Positions 43,971 through 53,593 of a stretch of 64,000 bases of DNA are shown in pieces. Numbering within the stretch: position 1 is the first letter of the stretch; every line of letters begins with the position of its first letter. The notes under the pieces were generated by a model. That model worked only from the letters and a program-made list of their open reading frames with translations, searched no databases and was not told where the DNA came from. This DNA is from Selenomonas sp. TAMA-11512 (GTDB taxonomy: Bacteria; Bacillota; Negativicutes; Selenomonadales; Selenomonadaceae), in assembly GCF_037076525.1 (NCBI RefSeq), contig NZ_AP029018.1, positions 1,240,001-1,304,000 on the forward strand, written 5' to 3'. The translations under genes and the position numbers were made by a program.

Positions 43971-46900
43971 ATGGCGACTACTGGCGTTCGTCGTTTATAT
44001 GTAGAGAAGAGGCAGGGATATTTTGATATTCCCGCGCAGCAGCTTGCTGCAGATCTCATTGAGACGTTTCGTCTGACGAGCCTGAAGGCTGTTCGTATTT
44101 TTATTCGTTATGATATCGAAGGACTCACCGATGCGGAATATAAGGCGGTACGGGATGTTGTCTTTGTAGAACCGCCCGTGGATGCATATCATGAGGAGTC
44201 GTTGCCAAGCTTTCCGGATGCGAGAATGTTTGCGATCGAGCCGCTGCCGGGACAATTTGACCAGCGTGCAGATTCTGCGGCACAGTGTGTACAGCTTGTG
44301 ACGGCGAAGGAACGTCCGACGATTCGTACGGCACAAATCATCCTTATTTTGGGTCGTATCTCGGAGGAGGAATATAGTAAAATCAAAGACTACTGTATCA
44401 ATACAGTGGAAAGCCGAGAGGCAAAACTATCTAAGGTGACGACGCTGAAAGAACCGCTTAAGGAGCCGGCAGATGTTGCTGTTGTCAATGATTTTATCAA
44501 CATGGATGAAGTTGGACTCCAGCGTTTGATGAATGATATGGGACTGGCAATGAGTTTTGAAGATCTCGAGTCGGTACAGCGATATTTTGCCATCCGCGAG
44601 CGTCGTAACCCGACGGTGACAGAGATTCGAGTGATCGATACGTATTGGTCGGATCACTGCCGTCATACAACGTTTACGACAGTGCTCGACTCCATTGAGA
44701 TTGAAAGCGGCAAATATGCGGCTATGCTGACGCGAGTAAAAGATCTGTATTTTGCCGACAGAGCGGCGCTCTACGCAGGAGAAAACCGTGATACAACGCT
44801 GATGGATATCGCGGTTATTGGAATGAAGGCACTCCGCAAAGCGGGCAAGCTGGATGATCTGGATGTGTCGGACGAGATCAATGCGTGCAGCATCGTTGTG
44901 CCCGCAGTTATCAACGGCAAAGAGGAAAAGTGGCTCGTCATGTTCAAAAACGAGACGCACAATCATCCGACGGAAATTGAACCTTTCGGTGGTGCTGCTA
45001 CCTGTCTGGGCGGTGCCATTCGTGATCCGCTTTCCGGCCGTTCCTATGTCTATCAGGCGATGCGTGTCACAGGAGCCGCAGATCCCAGACGTCCGATCAG
45101 AGAAACACTGCCGGGCAAACTCCCGCAGAAGAAGATTACACTTGGTGCGGCGGCCGGCTACAGTTCATATGGCAATCAGATCGGTCTTGCTACCGGGCAA
45201 GTCAAAGAGATTTATCATGAAGGTTACATGGCAAAACGCATGGAAATCGGTGCTGTCATCGCTTCCGCCCCCGCGGAAAATGTTGTGCGTGAAGCGCCGG
45301 CCGAGGGGGATGTCGTTGTTCTTCTAGGCGGCCGTACGGGACGTGATGGTATCGGCGGCGCAACGGGATCTTCAAAGGTACACACGACCGCATCTTTGAC
45401 AGAGGCCGGTGCGGAGGTGCAAAAGGGCAATCCGCCAACCGAGCGGAAGATACAGCGTCTCTTCCGCAACCCGACGGTCAGTCGCATGATAAAGCGCTGC
45501 AATGACTTCGGTGCAGGCGGTGTGGCGGTTGCTATCGGTGAGCTTGCCCCGTCCCTGAATATAAATCTGGATGCGGTCAAGAAGAAGTATGAAGGTCTCG
45601 ACGGTACGGAAATTGCGATTTCAGAATCGCAGGAACGCATGGCAGTCGTCTTGGCGAGACGGGATGTAAGTCGTTTCCTCGAGTATGCTGAGCAGGAGAA
45701 TCTGGAGGCGACAGAAGTCGCTGAAATCACGAACAACGGAAAGCTTATCATGCGATGGAGAGGAAAGGTCATTGTCAGTCTGGCTCGTGCCTTTCTTGAT
45801 ACAAATGGAGTTCGGCAGCACGTCCGCGTCAAGATGCAGATGCCGGATTTGAAGAATCCGTATTTTCAAGCATGCCCGACGGAGCTTGAATCGGCACGCA
45901 AGAAACGTGATTTGACCGCCGCATGGGTGGCCAATATGTCCAGACTCAATGTATGCAGTCAAAAGGGGCTTGTGGAGCGATTTGATTCAACGATCGGCGC
46001 GGGGACTGTCCTGATGCCGTTTGGAGGAAAGCAGCAGCTCACAGAAGAGCAGGGGATGGTGGCAAAGTTGCCGATTCTTTCCGGTGAGACGGATACGGCA
46101 ACGGCCATGTCCTACGGATATGACCCCTATCTTTCCGAGTGGAGCCCATTCCACGGTGCGGTTTATGCGGTTGTTGAAGCGGCAGCGAAGATCGCAGCGC
46201 TGGGGGGCGATACGTCGAAGATTCGCTTGACATTTCAAGAGTACTTTGAGCGCCTAGGCAAGGATCCTTTGAAGTGGGGAAAACCGACAGCTGCTCTTTT
46301 AGGTGCTCTTTGGGCACAGCATCAGCTGGAAATTCCCGCTATCGGCGGCAAGGACTCCATGTCCGGCACCTTCGAAAATATCTCCGTTCCGCCTACCCTG
46401 GTTGCCTTTGCTGTTGATGTCGTGCAGGCAAGCCGTACCGTCTCGGCTGCGTTCAAGTTCCCCGGCAACAAGGTCTATATTCTCAAAGTACCACGTGACA
46501 GCAATGATTTGCCGCACTTTGAGACGATGAAGAAAACCTTTGCTCGCGTATATAAACTGGCGCAGGATAAGAAGCTCTTCGCAGCGATGAGTGTCGGCAT
46601 TGGCGGTATCGCGGCAGCTGTGACAAAAATGGCATTGGGCAATAAGATGGGTTTTCGCTTTGAGAATGCGCTGCCCTTTGATGATCTTTTCCGTCCGGAA
46701 TATGGATCGATTATCATTGAGATGTCGGAGAATGCCAATCCGGATGATTCACTTGCCGGTCTCAAGTGGTCTCGCCTGGGGGCGACAACGACTTCGGAGA
46801 GTGTTGTCTGCGGAGATATGGTACAGACGATTGCGGAGCTCACAAATGCCTATACGAAGCCCTTGGAAAAGATTTTCCAAACGAAGGCGAAGCTGCATGA

Positions 46901-47777
46901 ACGCGGGATGAATGTTCCTATCATTCCCTATACAGAGGGTCGTACGTCGGCGAAGTCCTCATATCGGACAGGTGGCGCAAAACCGCGTGTGTTCATACCT
47001 GTATTTCCCGGAACAAACTGTGAAGTCGATTCAGCGCGTGCTTTTGAAGCCGTCGGCGGACAAGTTGAAACATTGGTCATTCGCAATCTTACTCCAAAAG
47101 CTGTTGAGGAAAGTGTCGAGGCCATTGTTAAGGGCATTGAGAGAGCCAATATTGTCATGCTGCCGGGAGGGTTCTCCGGCGGTGATGAACCGGATGGATC
47201 GGGCAAGTTTATTGCAGCAACCTTCCGCAATCCCCGCATTGCCGATGCTGTCATGCGTTTCCTGCGGCAGAGAGATGGGTTAATGCTCGGCATTTGCAAC
47301 GGGTTTCAAGCGCTTATTAAATTAGGGTTGTTGCCCTATGGTGAGATTTGCAGCTTGACGACAGGGACACCGACCCTGACCCACAACATCATCGGCCGCC
47401 ATGTCTCTTGCATGGTGGAGACCCGGATCATGTCGAATCGATCTCCGTGGCTTAGCAATGTTTCGGTTGGTGATATTCACTCGATTGCTGTGTCACATGG
47501 AGAAGGGCGGTTCGTTGCTGACCGTGAACTCGTCGCTAAGATGCGTCAGCTTGGCCAGATTGCAACACAGTATGTCGATGATCGCGGCGATCCGACCATG
47601 TATATGCCCTTTAATCCCAATGGCTCTTATGAGGCCATTGAAGGGATTACAAGCCCGGATGGACATATCTTTGGTAAGATGGGACACTCTGAGCGTGTCG
47701 GAGAATTTATTGGAAAGAACGTACCCGGCAATAAGGATCAAAAGATTTTTGAGGCAGGCATTCAGTATTTCCGTTAA
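43971..47777 (+). CDS. purL: Phosphoribosylformylglycinamidine synthase, single-chain form
   Basis: 1,268 residues, fusing the PurS-like, PurL and PurQ activities found as separate proteins in Bacillus. It converts FGAR to FGAM with ATP and glutamine. Visible are the N-terminal PurS-like part, the catalytic TYWSDHCRHTTF, the metal/ATP region FKNETHNHPTEIEPFGGAATCLGG, a second half with GGKDSMSGTF, and the C-terminal glutaminase with PGTNCEVDSARAF, GGFSGGDEPDGSGKF, Cys in LGICNGFQAL and HGEGRF. ATG 43971 follows GAAAGGGTGA; the frame extends upstream to ATG 43947. TTGACA at 43931 may belong to a promoter. Monocistronic, closed by a long hairpin. Confidence 0.95.
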   Translation: MATTGVRRLYVEKRQGYFDIPAQQLAADLIETFRLTSLKAVRIFIRYDIEGLTDAEYKAVRDVVFVEPPVDAYHEESLPSFPDARMFAIEPLPGQFDQRADSAAQCVQLVTAKERPTIRTAQIILILGRISEEEYSKIKDYCINTVESREAKLSKVTTLKEPLKEPADVAVVNDFINMDEVGLQRLMNDMGLAMSFEDLESVQRYFAIRERRNPTVTEIRVIDTYWSDHCRHTTFTTVLDSIEIESGKYAAMLTRVKDLYFADRAALYAGENRDTTLMDIAVIGMKALRKAGKLDDLDVSDEINACSIVVPAVINGKEEKWLVMFKNETHNHPTEIEPFGGAATCLGGAIRDPLSGRSYVYQAMRVTGAADPRRPIRETLPGKLPQKKITLGAAAGYSSYGNQIGLATGQVKEIYHEGYMAKRMEIGAVIASAPAENVVREAPAEGDVVVLLGGRTGRDGIGGATGSSKVHTTASLTEAGAEVQKGNPPTERKIQRLFRNPTVSRMIKRCNDFGAGGVAVAIGELAPSLNINLDAVKKKYEGLDGTEIAISESQERMAVVLARRDVSRFLEYAEQENLEATEVAEITNNGKLIMRWRGKVIVSLARAFLDTNGVRQHVRVKMQMPDLKNPYFQACPTELESARKKRDLTAAWVANMSRLNVCSQKGLVERFDSTIGAGTVLMPFGGKQQLTEEQGMVAKLPILSGETDTATAMSYGYDPYLSEWSPFHGAVYAVVEAAAKIAALGGDTSKIRLTFQEYFERLGKDPLKWGKPTAALLGALWAQHQLEIPAIGGKDSMSGTFENISVPPTLVAFAVDVVQASRTVSAAFKFPGNKVYILKVPRDSNDLPHFETMKKTFARVYKLAQDKKLFAAMSVGIGGIAAAVTKMALGNKMGFRFENALPFDDLFRPEYGSIIIEMSENANPDDSLAGLKWSRLGATTTSESVVCGDMVQTIAELTNAYTKPLEKIFQTKAKLHERGMNVPIIPYTEGRTSAKSSYRTGGAKPRVFIPVFPGTNCEVDSARAFEAVGGQVETLVIRNLTPKAVEESVEAIVKGIERANIVMLPGGFSGGDEPDGSGKFIAATFRNPRIADAVMRFLRQRDGLMLGICNGFQALIKLGLLPYGEICSLTTGTPTLTHNIIGRHVSCMVETRIMSNRSPWLSNVSVGDIHSIAVSHGEGRFVADRELVAKMRQLGQIATQYVDDRGDPTMYMPFNPNGSYEAIEGITSPDGHIFGKMGHSERVGEFIGKNVPGNKDQKIFEAGIQYFR

Positions 47778-47816
47778 ATGATCATACTGTGTGATAAACT
47801 TTTACGTCATTCATTG

Positions 47817-47887
47817 AGAAGCGCCTCCTATGCTGTCTTTGTGGTTGTCAGTCCACATATAGGTCAGCATAGGAGGCGCTTCTTTTC
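47817..47887 (+). terminator. Long hairpin terminator of purL
   Basis: A 19-base perfect stem (AGAAGCGCCTCCTATGCTG and its complement) encloses a 29-base loop that itself contains TGTGG/CCACA, followed by TTTTCT. Confidence 0.85.
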
Positions 47888-47890
47888 TAT

Positions 47891-47921
47891 AAGCCCACCC
47901 CCAGTTGACGAGGGGAGGCTT
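47891..47921. other. Small hairpin between purL and carboxyltransferase terminators
   Basis: AAGCC-CCCC pairs with GGGG-GGCTT with one bulged position on each side around a ten-base loop. No T tract, so no terminator call. Role unknown. Confidence 0.4.
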
Positions 47922-47945
47922 ATCATGTCTATTCGGTGCTAAAAA

Positions 47946-47981
47946 GCGGAGGACAAAATGAAAAATCATTTTATCCTCCGC
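47946..47981 (-). terminator. Terminator of the carboxyltransferase gene
   Basis: GCGGAGGA-AAAATG pairs with CATTTT-TCCTCCGC around a short loop, with T-rich sequence on both strands. Read on the minus strand it follows the carboxyltransferase stop by 16 bases. Confidence 0.85.
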
Positions 47982-47997
47982 TCAATTTTTTGTTGTG

Positions 47998-49389
47998 TTA
48001 AGCTTTTTTGTAAGCTGTCATTGGTGCATAGTGTTTCTTAAAGAACTCTTCTGCAACCTGTGGGAAGAGAGCATAGGACAGTACGTCTTCCTCTGTCGGG
48101 TTGAGGAAGCCTTTTTCATGAAGCTCCTTCTCAAAGTCCGCAAAGGAATGAGCCTTTGCATCTTCCGCTTTGATATCTGTAATTATCTCATTTTCAGCAA
48201 CTTTGAGTGTCTTTGTAAGGAAATCGTGGTCGACTTCAACCGGAGTCTTACCAAACATACCGCGTGCAAGATCCTTGAATTCCTTAGGAACCATCTTATA
48301 CCGCTCGCCTGTCATGACGTTGAAGGTCGCCATCGTACCGACAATCTGGCTGGATGGCGTAACGAGAGGCGGATAACCGGCATCTTTACGGACACGCGGC
48401 ATCTCGTCAAGGAGATCTTGATATTTGTTTTCCATACCTGCCTCTTTGAGCTGGTTTGCAAGATTGGACAGCATGCCGCCGGGAATCTGGAAATCAAGAA
48501 CGTTCGGATTGACATCAAAGTAGCCTTTGAGACCGAATTCATTGATGAGTTCCTGTTTGACTTTGAGGAAGTGCTTGGAAATCGGCGTCATGGCCTGACG
48601 ATCAAGTCCCGTGTCATACTCTGTACCTTCAAGGGTTGCAACCATTGTTTCCGTACATGGCTGGGATGTATCAAGTGCAAATGGAGCAAGTGCACAGTCA
48701 ATGACATCAACACCGGCTTCAATCGCTTTCAAATAGGTCATGCTGCCAAATCCTGAGGTGTAATGCGTGTGGAGCTGAACCGGAATATTGTCAGGAAGTG
48801 AGGCCTTCAGTTTTTTGACAAGATCCTCTGCAACATAAGGCTTTAAGAGGCCGGACATATCTTTGATGCAAATGGAATGAACGCCCATGTCGACAAGCTT
48901 CTTGGAGAGGTCGACAAAGTAGTCATTGTTATGAACAGGAGATACCGTATAGACAAGGCAGCCCTGAACTTCCGGTTTTTCCGGGCAGGCAAGTGCAGCA
49001 TCAATAGCCGTCTTCAGATTGCGAATATCGTTGAGTGCATCAAAAATACGGAAAACACCAACACCATGTTTGGAAGCCTTCTGCACAAAGCGAGTGACAA
49101 CGTCATCAGAATAGTGATTGTAACCAAGCAGATTCTGACCGCGAAGGAGCATTTGGATAGGTGTCTTGAGTCTTGCCTTGAGGTTGTCAAGTCTCTCCCA
49201 AGGATCTTCGTCCAGGAAGCGCAAGCAGCTGTCAAAGGTTGCTCCACCCCAAGCCTCAAGAGACTTATAGCCAATTTTATCGAGTTCCTCAAGCATAGGC
49301 TCCATCTGGGAGTAACGCATGCGCGTCGCGCAGAGGGACTGATGGCCGTCACGAAGGACAGTCTCTGTAATCTTTACCTTTTTTGCCAT
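47998..49389 (-). CDS. Biotin-dependent carboxyltransferase, transcarboxylase 5S / oxaloacetate decarboxylase alpha type
   Basis: 463 residues. This is the pyruvate/oxaloacetate carboxyltransferase domain: TVLRDGHQSLCATRMR, the LEAWGGATFD motif, FRIFDALND, the metal/carbamyl-lysine region ICIKDMSGLLKP and LHTHYTSG with its His-x-His ligand pair, then CALAPFALDTSQPCTE. A C-terminal PYC/OADA domain follows, but there is no biotinyl domain with an MKM motif. That fits the 5S subunit of methylmalonyl-CoA carboxytransferase or an OAD alpha chain with separate biotin carrier. In a Selenomonas-like fermenter it would shuttle CO2 between oxaloacetate/pyruvate and propionyl/methylmalonyl-CoA. Partners are not in the window. 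Confidence 0.85.
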   Translation of the reverse strand: MAKKVKITETVLRDGHQSLCATRMRYSQMEPMLEELDKIGYKSLEAWGGATFDSCLRFLDEDPWERLDNLKARLKTPIQMLLRGQNLLGYNHYSDDVVTRFVQKASKHGVGVFRIFDALNDIRNLKTAIDAALACPEKPEVQGCLVYTVSPVHNNDYFVDLSKKLVDMGVHSICIKDMSGLLKPYVAEDLVKKLKASLPDNIPVQLHTHYTSGFGSMTYLKAIEAGVDVIDCALAPFALDTSQPCTETMVATLEGTEYDTGLDRQAMTPISKHFLKVKQELINEFGLKGYFDVNPNVLDFQIPGGMLSNLANQLKEAGMENKYQDLLDEMPRVRKDAGYPPLVTPSSQIVGTMATFNVMTGERYKMVPKEFKDLARGMFGKTPVEVDHDFLTKTLKVAENEIITDIKAEDAKAHSFADFEKELHEKGFLNPTEEDVLSYALFPQVAEEFFKKHYAPMTAYKKA

Positions 49390-49437
49390 GAATATACACT
49401 CCTTAAGCTATGGAATCATAAGCGTGTTCTATGAGAT

Positions 49438-49466
49438 AGTATAGGTTCTATCAGTGATAATGTCAA
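49438..49466 (-). promoter_or_regulatory. Consensus promoter of the carboxyltransferase gene with a tet-operator-like dyad
   Basis: Read on the minus strand: TTGACA, 17 bases, TATACT, 49 bases before the ATG. The spacer contains CTATCAGTGATA (plus-strand 49448-49459), with the dyad TATCAgTGATA, which resembles the core of TetR-family operators. Confidence 0.7.
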
Positions 49467-49668
49467 TAAGAGTTTGTGATTTTTTGCACAAAATTTGTGA
49501 GTGCATCAAACAGGTTTTTGAATTGTTTTAATGACTTTTTATGAGTGAGCTATATATTGTAAATTAAATATTATTATGGTTTCACAAAATGACTGCTTTT
49601 ATTGCAGGCTTTCATAGGATATGTTAAAATGGCAAAAAAGCAGAAGGGAATATGGAGGGGGATGCAGC

Positions 49669-49944
49669 ATGAAGTTAGTTGTCACGATTGTAGGTCGCGA
49701 TCAGGTCGGTATTGTTGCGATGGTGAGTGCAATATTGGCAGAGGAAAAGGTCAACATCTTAAATATCAATCAAAATATCATGGATGGTTTTTTTAACATG
49801 GTCATGATTGCAGAAATGAAAGAGGATGTTTTGAAGTTAGCGGATCTCCAGAAGCTTTTAAAGGAAAAAGGCGATACCATGGGCCTTGAAATCAAGGTAC
49901 AGAGACAAGACATCTTTAAAGTCATGCACAGCATTGATATCTGA
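49669..49944 (+). CDS. Small ACT-domain protein
   Basis: 91 residues, one ACT domain of the GcvR-like type: MKLVVTIVGRDQVGIVAMVS is the typical first strand and ligand loop, and NILNINQNIMDGFFNMVMI the second strand. ACT domains bind amino acids and regulate enzymes. It is 30 bases upstream of the UPF0210 gene, a pairing that recurs across Firmicutes and other bacteria. GGAGGGGGA precedes ATG 49669. Confidence 0.9.
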   Translation: MKLVVTIVGRDQVGIVAMVSAILAEEKVNILNINQNIMDGFFNMVMIAEMKEDVLKLADLQKLLKEKGDTMGLEIKVQRQDIFKVMHSIDI

Positions 49945-49974
49945 TTGTATCGGATAGAAAGGAGGCGAGAGCAC

Positions 49975-51336
49975 TTGATTACCATGCAAAATATCCTCGA
50001 GACAAATCACATGATTACGGAAAACAAGCTTGATGTTCGCACGATTACGATGGGAATTTCTCTCCGTGACTGCGCGCATCCGAATATAGATTCTTTCTGT
50101 AAGAATGTTTACGAAAAGATTACCCGATCGGCGGAGTTCCTTGTAAAGACAGGGGAGGACATAGAGGAGGAGTATGGCATCCCGATCATCAATAAGCGTG
50201 TATCTGTCACACCGATTGCTATTGCTGCGGAAGCGTGTGAAACAGATAGTTATGTCCCTGTTGCTGAGACAATGGATCGGGCTGCCAAGGAAATAGGCAT
50301 AAATTTTATAGGTGGTTTCTCTGCTCTTGTGGACAAGGGCTATACGAAGGGTGACCGGATGCTTATCGCCTCTATTCCGCAGGCACTTGCTGCAACAGAT
50401 ATTGTGTGCTCTTCGGTCAATTTGGGATCGACAAAAGCAGGCATCAATATGGACTGTGTCCGTGAGATGGGCGAGGTCATTAAGCGTGCCGCGGAATTGA
50501 CGCGCGATCGCGATGCGATTGGCTGCGCAAAACTCGTTGTATTTTGCAATGCTCCCGGTGACAATCCGTTTATGGCGGGGGCTTTTCATGGGGTCAGTGA
50601 GGCGGATAAGGTTGTCAGTGTGGGGGTTTCAGGCCCCGGCGTTGTCAAGCATGCGATTGAGGATATGAAGGGCGCAGACTTTAGCGCGATTGCTGAGGAG
50701 ATCAAGCGAACCGCATTCAAGATCACGCGTGTCGGTCAGCTTGTTGCGCACGAGGCATCGAAGCGTCTTGGAGTGCCGTTTGGCATCATAGATCTGTCCC
50801 TTGCTCCGACGCCTGCAGTCGGCGACAGTGTCGCGCATATCCTTGAAGAGATGGGAATAGAGAGCTGTGGTGCACCGGGGACGACGGCAGCGCTGGCACT
50901 TCTCAACGATGCGGTGAAAAAAGGCGGTCTTATGGCATCTTCACATGTCGGCGGTCTATCGGGTGCGTTTATTCCCGTCAGTGAGGATGCAGGCATGATT
51001 GATGCTGTTGTCAAGGGCAGCCTATCCCTTGAGAAGCTTGAGGCAATGACCTGTGTCTGTTCGGTAGGGCTTGACATGATTGCAATTCCAGGCGATACGT
51101 CTGCGGCAACCATCTCGGGAATCATTGCAGATGAGGCCGCTATCGGTATGATCAATAACAAGACCACAGCGGTGCGCGTCATCCCTGTTCCCGGCAAGAA
51201 GGTTGGAGACAGTGTTGAATTCGGAGGTCTCTTGGGATTGGCACCCATCATGGCGATCAAGGATACATACAGTTCGGATGCCTTTATCGCTCGGGGCGGT
51301 CGTATACCTGCTCCTGTTCGCAGCTTGACAAATTAA
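49975..51336 (+). CDS. UPF0210/DUF711 family protein
   Basis: 453 residues. The family has a glycyl-radical-enzyme-like (PFL-like) barrel fold by structure in other organisms but no known activity. Conserved stretches include [79 protein letters not shown], and the C-terminal [19 protein letters not shown] 49975 is preferred (GGAGG ends nine bases before); ATG 49984 would be 18 bases from that site. It is always or often paired with the ACT protein seen just upstream, so an amino-acid-responsive function is inferred. Confidence 0.9.
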   Translation: MITMQNILETNHMITENKLDVRTITMGISLRDCAHPNIDSFCKNVYEKITRSAEFLVKTGEDIEEEYGIPIINKRVSVTPIAIAAEACETDSYVPVAETMDRAAKEIGINFIGGFSALVDKGYTKGDRMLIASIPQALAATDIVCSSVNLGSTKAGINMDCVREMGEVIKRAAELTRDRDAIGCAKLVVFCNAPGDNPFMAGAFHGVSEADKVVSVGVSGPGVVKHAIEDMKGADFSAIAEEIKRTAFKITRVGQLVAHEASKRLGVPFGIIDLSLAPTPAVGDSVAHILEEMGIESCGAPGTTAALALLNDAVKKGGLMASSHVGGLSGAFIPVSEDAGMIDAVVKGSLSLEKLEAMTCVCSVGLDMIAIPGDTSAATISGIIADEAAIGMINNKTTAVRVIPVPGKKVGDSVEFGGLLGLAPIMAIKDTYSSDAFIARGGRIPAPVRSLTN

Positions 51337-51357
51337 TCTTATACAAGAGTAATATTG

Positions 51358-51990
51358 ATGCGAGTTACAAAGAAGATAAAAGAGGAACAGCTTGCCATAT
51401 TGGAGCGAGTGTATTTTGATGCAAAGCCGGAACTTGTGTTCAACACGCCTTTTGAGCTGCTCATTGCGGTTATTCTGTCAGCGCAGTGCACGGACAAAAG
51501 AGTCAACATTGTGACGGCACGCCTCTTTCAAAAGGCTTCTACACCGGAGGCGATTATCGAACTTGGACTATCCGCATTAGAAGAGGAAATCCACGATTGC
51601 GGTTTTTTTCACAATAAGGCAAAGAATATCATGGCAACATGTCATCGGTTAGTCGAGGAGTATAATGGCGAGGTGCCGGAAAAATTTGAACAGCTCCTTG
51701 CGCTTCCCGGTGTCGGACGGAAAACGGCAAATGTTGTAGCGAGTGTCGCCTTTGGTTATCCTGCGATAGCCGTGGATACACATGTTTTCCGCATCGCCAA
51801 CCGGTTAAAACTGGCTATGGGAGAAACGCCGGAAGAAGTTGAGTTGGGACTGATGAAAGCCATCCCGAAAGAGAAGTGGTCGGCTGCACACCACTGGCTG
51901 ATTTGGCACGGCAGACGTATCTGTAAGGCAAGAAAGCCGCTTTGCGATGCGTGTCCCCTGCGAGATGTGTGTCCAAGTTTCAGCGGATAG
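51358..51990 (+). CDS. nth: Endonuclease III
   Basis: 210 residues, bifunctional DNA glycosylase/AP lyase for oxidised pyrimidines. Signatures are the helix-hairpin-helix LPGVGRKTANVV with the catalytic Lys-type residue region, VDTHVFRIANRL with the catalytic Asp, and the C-terminal iron-sulfur cluster pattern Cys-x6-Cys-x2-Cys-x5-Cys (CKARKPLCDACPLRDVC). ATG 51358 is used; TTG 51355 directly precedes it. Shine-Dalgarno AAGAG is weak. Confidence 0.95.
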   Translation: MRVTKKIKEEQLAILERVYFDAKPELVFNTPFELLIAVILSAQCTDKRVNIVTARLFQKASTPEAIIELGLSALEEEIHDCGFFHNKAKNIMATCHRLVEEYNGEVPEKFEQLLALPGVGRKTANVVASVAFGYPAIAVDTHVFRIANRLKLAMGETPEEVELGLMKAIPKEKWSAAHHWLIWHGRRICKARKPLCDACPLRDVCPSFSG

Positions 51991-52018
51991 AGCGGTTTCG
52001 TTTGGAAGCTTCCCAGTG

Positions 52019-52024
52019 TATAAT
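52019..52024 (+). promoter_or_regulatory. Possible -10 element before the ArgA-like gene
   Basis: A perfect TATAAT lies 15 bases before the ATG; the expected -35 position reads TTTCGT, a weak match. Confidence 0.3.
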
Positions 52025-52039
52025 GTAGAAGGGAAAAGT

Positions 52040-52501
52040 ATGAAGTATAGAAAGGCAATCTTTTCAGACGTAGAGCCGATCTTTCATCTGATTAATGATT
52101 ATGCCACAGATGGTCAGATGCTGCCTCGGTCACGCAATACACTCTATGAGACGCTGCGTGATATGGTTGTTGCAGAGGACAATGCGGGCAAGATTGTCGG
52201 TGTTGGCGGGTTGCACATGATGTGGGACGGGCTCGCTGAAGTGCGTGCTATGGCCATTCATCCGGATTCCTCCAGGCAGGGTATCGGTACGAAAATTGTG
52301 GAAATGCTGCTGGATGAGGGCAGGGTTCTCGGTGTGAAAACAGTCTTTACGTTGACCTATAAACCTGCTTTTTTTCAGACGCTCGGATTTGAGGTTGTGT
52401 CAAAGGACAGCTTACCGCACAAGGTGTGGAAGGAATGTATAGAGTGTCCGAAGTTTCCAAATTGCGATGAAATTGCCATGATGCGAAGTATGAAAAGATA
52501 A
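52040..52501 (+). CDS. GNAT acetyltransferase, short ArgA-like (putative N-acetylglutamate synthase)
   Basis: 153 residues of the GNAT fold: RKAIFSDVEPIFHLINDYA at the start, acetyl-CoA loop SSRQGIGTKIVEMLL, then PAFFQTLGFE. The C-terminal KVWKECIECPKFPNCDEIAM with its three cysteines is a hallmark of short ArgA-type N-acetylglutamate synthases in actinobacteria and Firmicutes. If so, it makes N-acetylglutamate in arginine synthesis. No other arg genes are in the window. Assignment beyond GNAT is moderate. Confidence 0.8.
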   Translation: MKYRKAIFSDVEPIFHLINDYATDGQMLPRSRNTLYETLRDMVVAEDNAGKIVGVGGLHMMWDGLAEVRAMAIHPDSSRQGIGTKIVEMLLDEGRVLGVKTVFTLTYKPAFFQTLGFEVVSKDSLPHKVWKECIECPKFPNCDEIAMMRSMKR

Positions 52502-52576
52502 GAAAGTTGAATACACACACGTAGGAAGAACTACAAATATAGTCCGAGATGATAAACTGTATAAGGAGATGTTTTG

Positions 52577-53593
52577 ATGATCATTGTAATGAGCCCGAAT
52601 GCGACAGCGGACAATCTATCAAAAGTACAGAGGAAGCTTCTGGACTCCGGCTTGAAGTATCATCTGTCACAGGGGGAATCCCGCACGATTGTCGGTGTCA
52701 TTGGTGATAAGAATATCATTGCCGGATTGCAGATGAATTCCTTTGATGGCGTTGAGAAGACCGTACGCATTACGGAGAAATACAAACTGGTCAGCCGAGA
52801 GTTCCATCCTATGGACACGGTCATCGATTTTGGTGACGGTGTGAAAATCGGTGCCGGACACATGACGGTTATGGCCGGTCCCTGTGCTGTAGAGAGCATG
52901 GATCAGCTTTTGGAGGCTGCCCGCTGCGTCAAAAAGGAGGGAGCACAATTTCTTCGCGGCGGTGCGTTCAAACCGCGAACATCTCCATATGATTTTCAAG
53001 GACTTGCCGCGGAAGGTTTACAAATGCTTCGTCGTGCGGCAGACGAGACGGGGCTGAAGATTGTCACAGAAATTGTCAATATCAATGACGTTGAGCTTAT
53101 AGAGAAATATGCAGATGTGCTCCAAATCGGTGCTCGCAATATGCAGAATTTCCAGCTTCTTAAAGAAGTTGGAAAGGCAAGGAAGCCTGTTCTTTTAAAG
53201 CGAGGTATTTCGGCAACTATCAGTGAGTGGCTAAATGCCGCAGAATATATTATGGCAGAGGGAAATATGAATGTTGTTTTCTGTGAACGCGGCATTCGAA
53301 CGTATGAGACCTTTACTCGAAATACACTCGATCTGTCTGCGGTCGCTGCTATCAAAGAAATCTCTCACCTGCCGATCATTGTTGATCCCAGCCATGGTAC
53401 CGGGCGCTGGCAGATGGTGCAGTCTATGGCCCGCGCGGCAGTTGCAGCGGATGCGGATGGGCTGATCATCGAAGTACATCCGCATCCAGAGGTGGCACTC
53501 TCCGATGGAGATCAATCTCTCACGCCGAAAAACTTCGCAAAAACCATGGAAGAAGTTCGTGCATTTGCGAAACTAATGGGACGAGAAGTATGA
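52577..53593 (+). CDS. aroF: 3-deoxy-7-phosphoheptulonate (DAHP) synthase
   Basis: 338 residues. It condenses PEP and erythrose-4-phosphate at the head of the shikimate pathway. An N-terminal ferredoxin-like domain (about residues 1-70) is fused to the barrel, the Thermotoga-type layout in which that domain gives feedback control by Tyr/Phe. Core marks are MAGPCAVES, LRGGAFKPRTSPYDFQGL, QIGARNMQNFQLLKE, KRGISATISEWL, ERGIRTYETFTRNTLDLSAV and DPSHGTGRW. AAGGAG lies eight bases before ATG 52577. The symbol is a convention; aroG-type naming is also used. Confidence 0.94.
   Translation: MIIVMSPNATADNLSKVQRKLLDSGLKYHLSQGESRTIVGVIGDKNIIAGLQMNSFDGVEKTVRITEKYKLVSREFHPMDTVIDFGDGVKIGAGHMTVMAGPCAVESMDQLLEAARCVKKEGAQFLRGGAFKPRTSPYDFQGLAAEGLQMLRRAADETGLKIVTEIVNINDVELIEKYADVLQIGARNMQNFQLLKEVGKARKPVLLKRGISATISEWLNAAEYIMAEGNMNVVFCERGIRTYETFTRNTLDLSAVAAIKEISHLPIIVDPSHGTGRWQMVQSMARAAVAADADGLIIEVHPHPEVALSDGDQSLTPKNFAKTMEEVRAFAKLMGREV

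Noticed and set aside
47995-48756. Plus-strand open frame opposite the carboxyltransferase
   Set aside because: The minus-strand protein has all family motifs, a promoter, ribosome-binding site and terminator, so this is a shadow.
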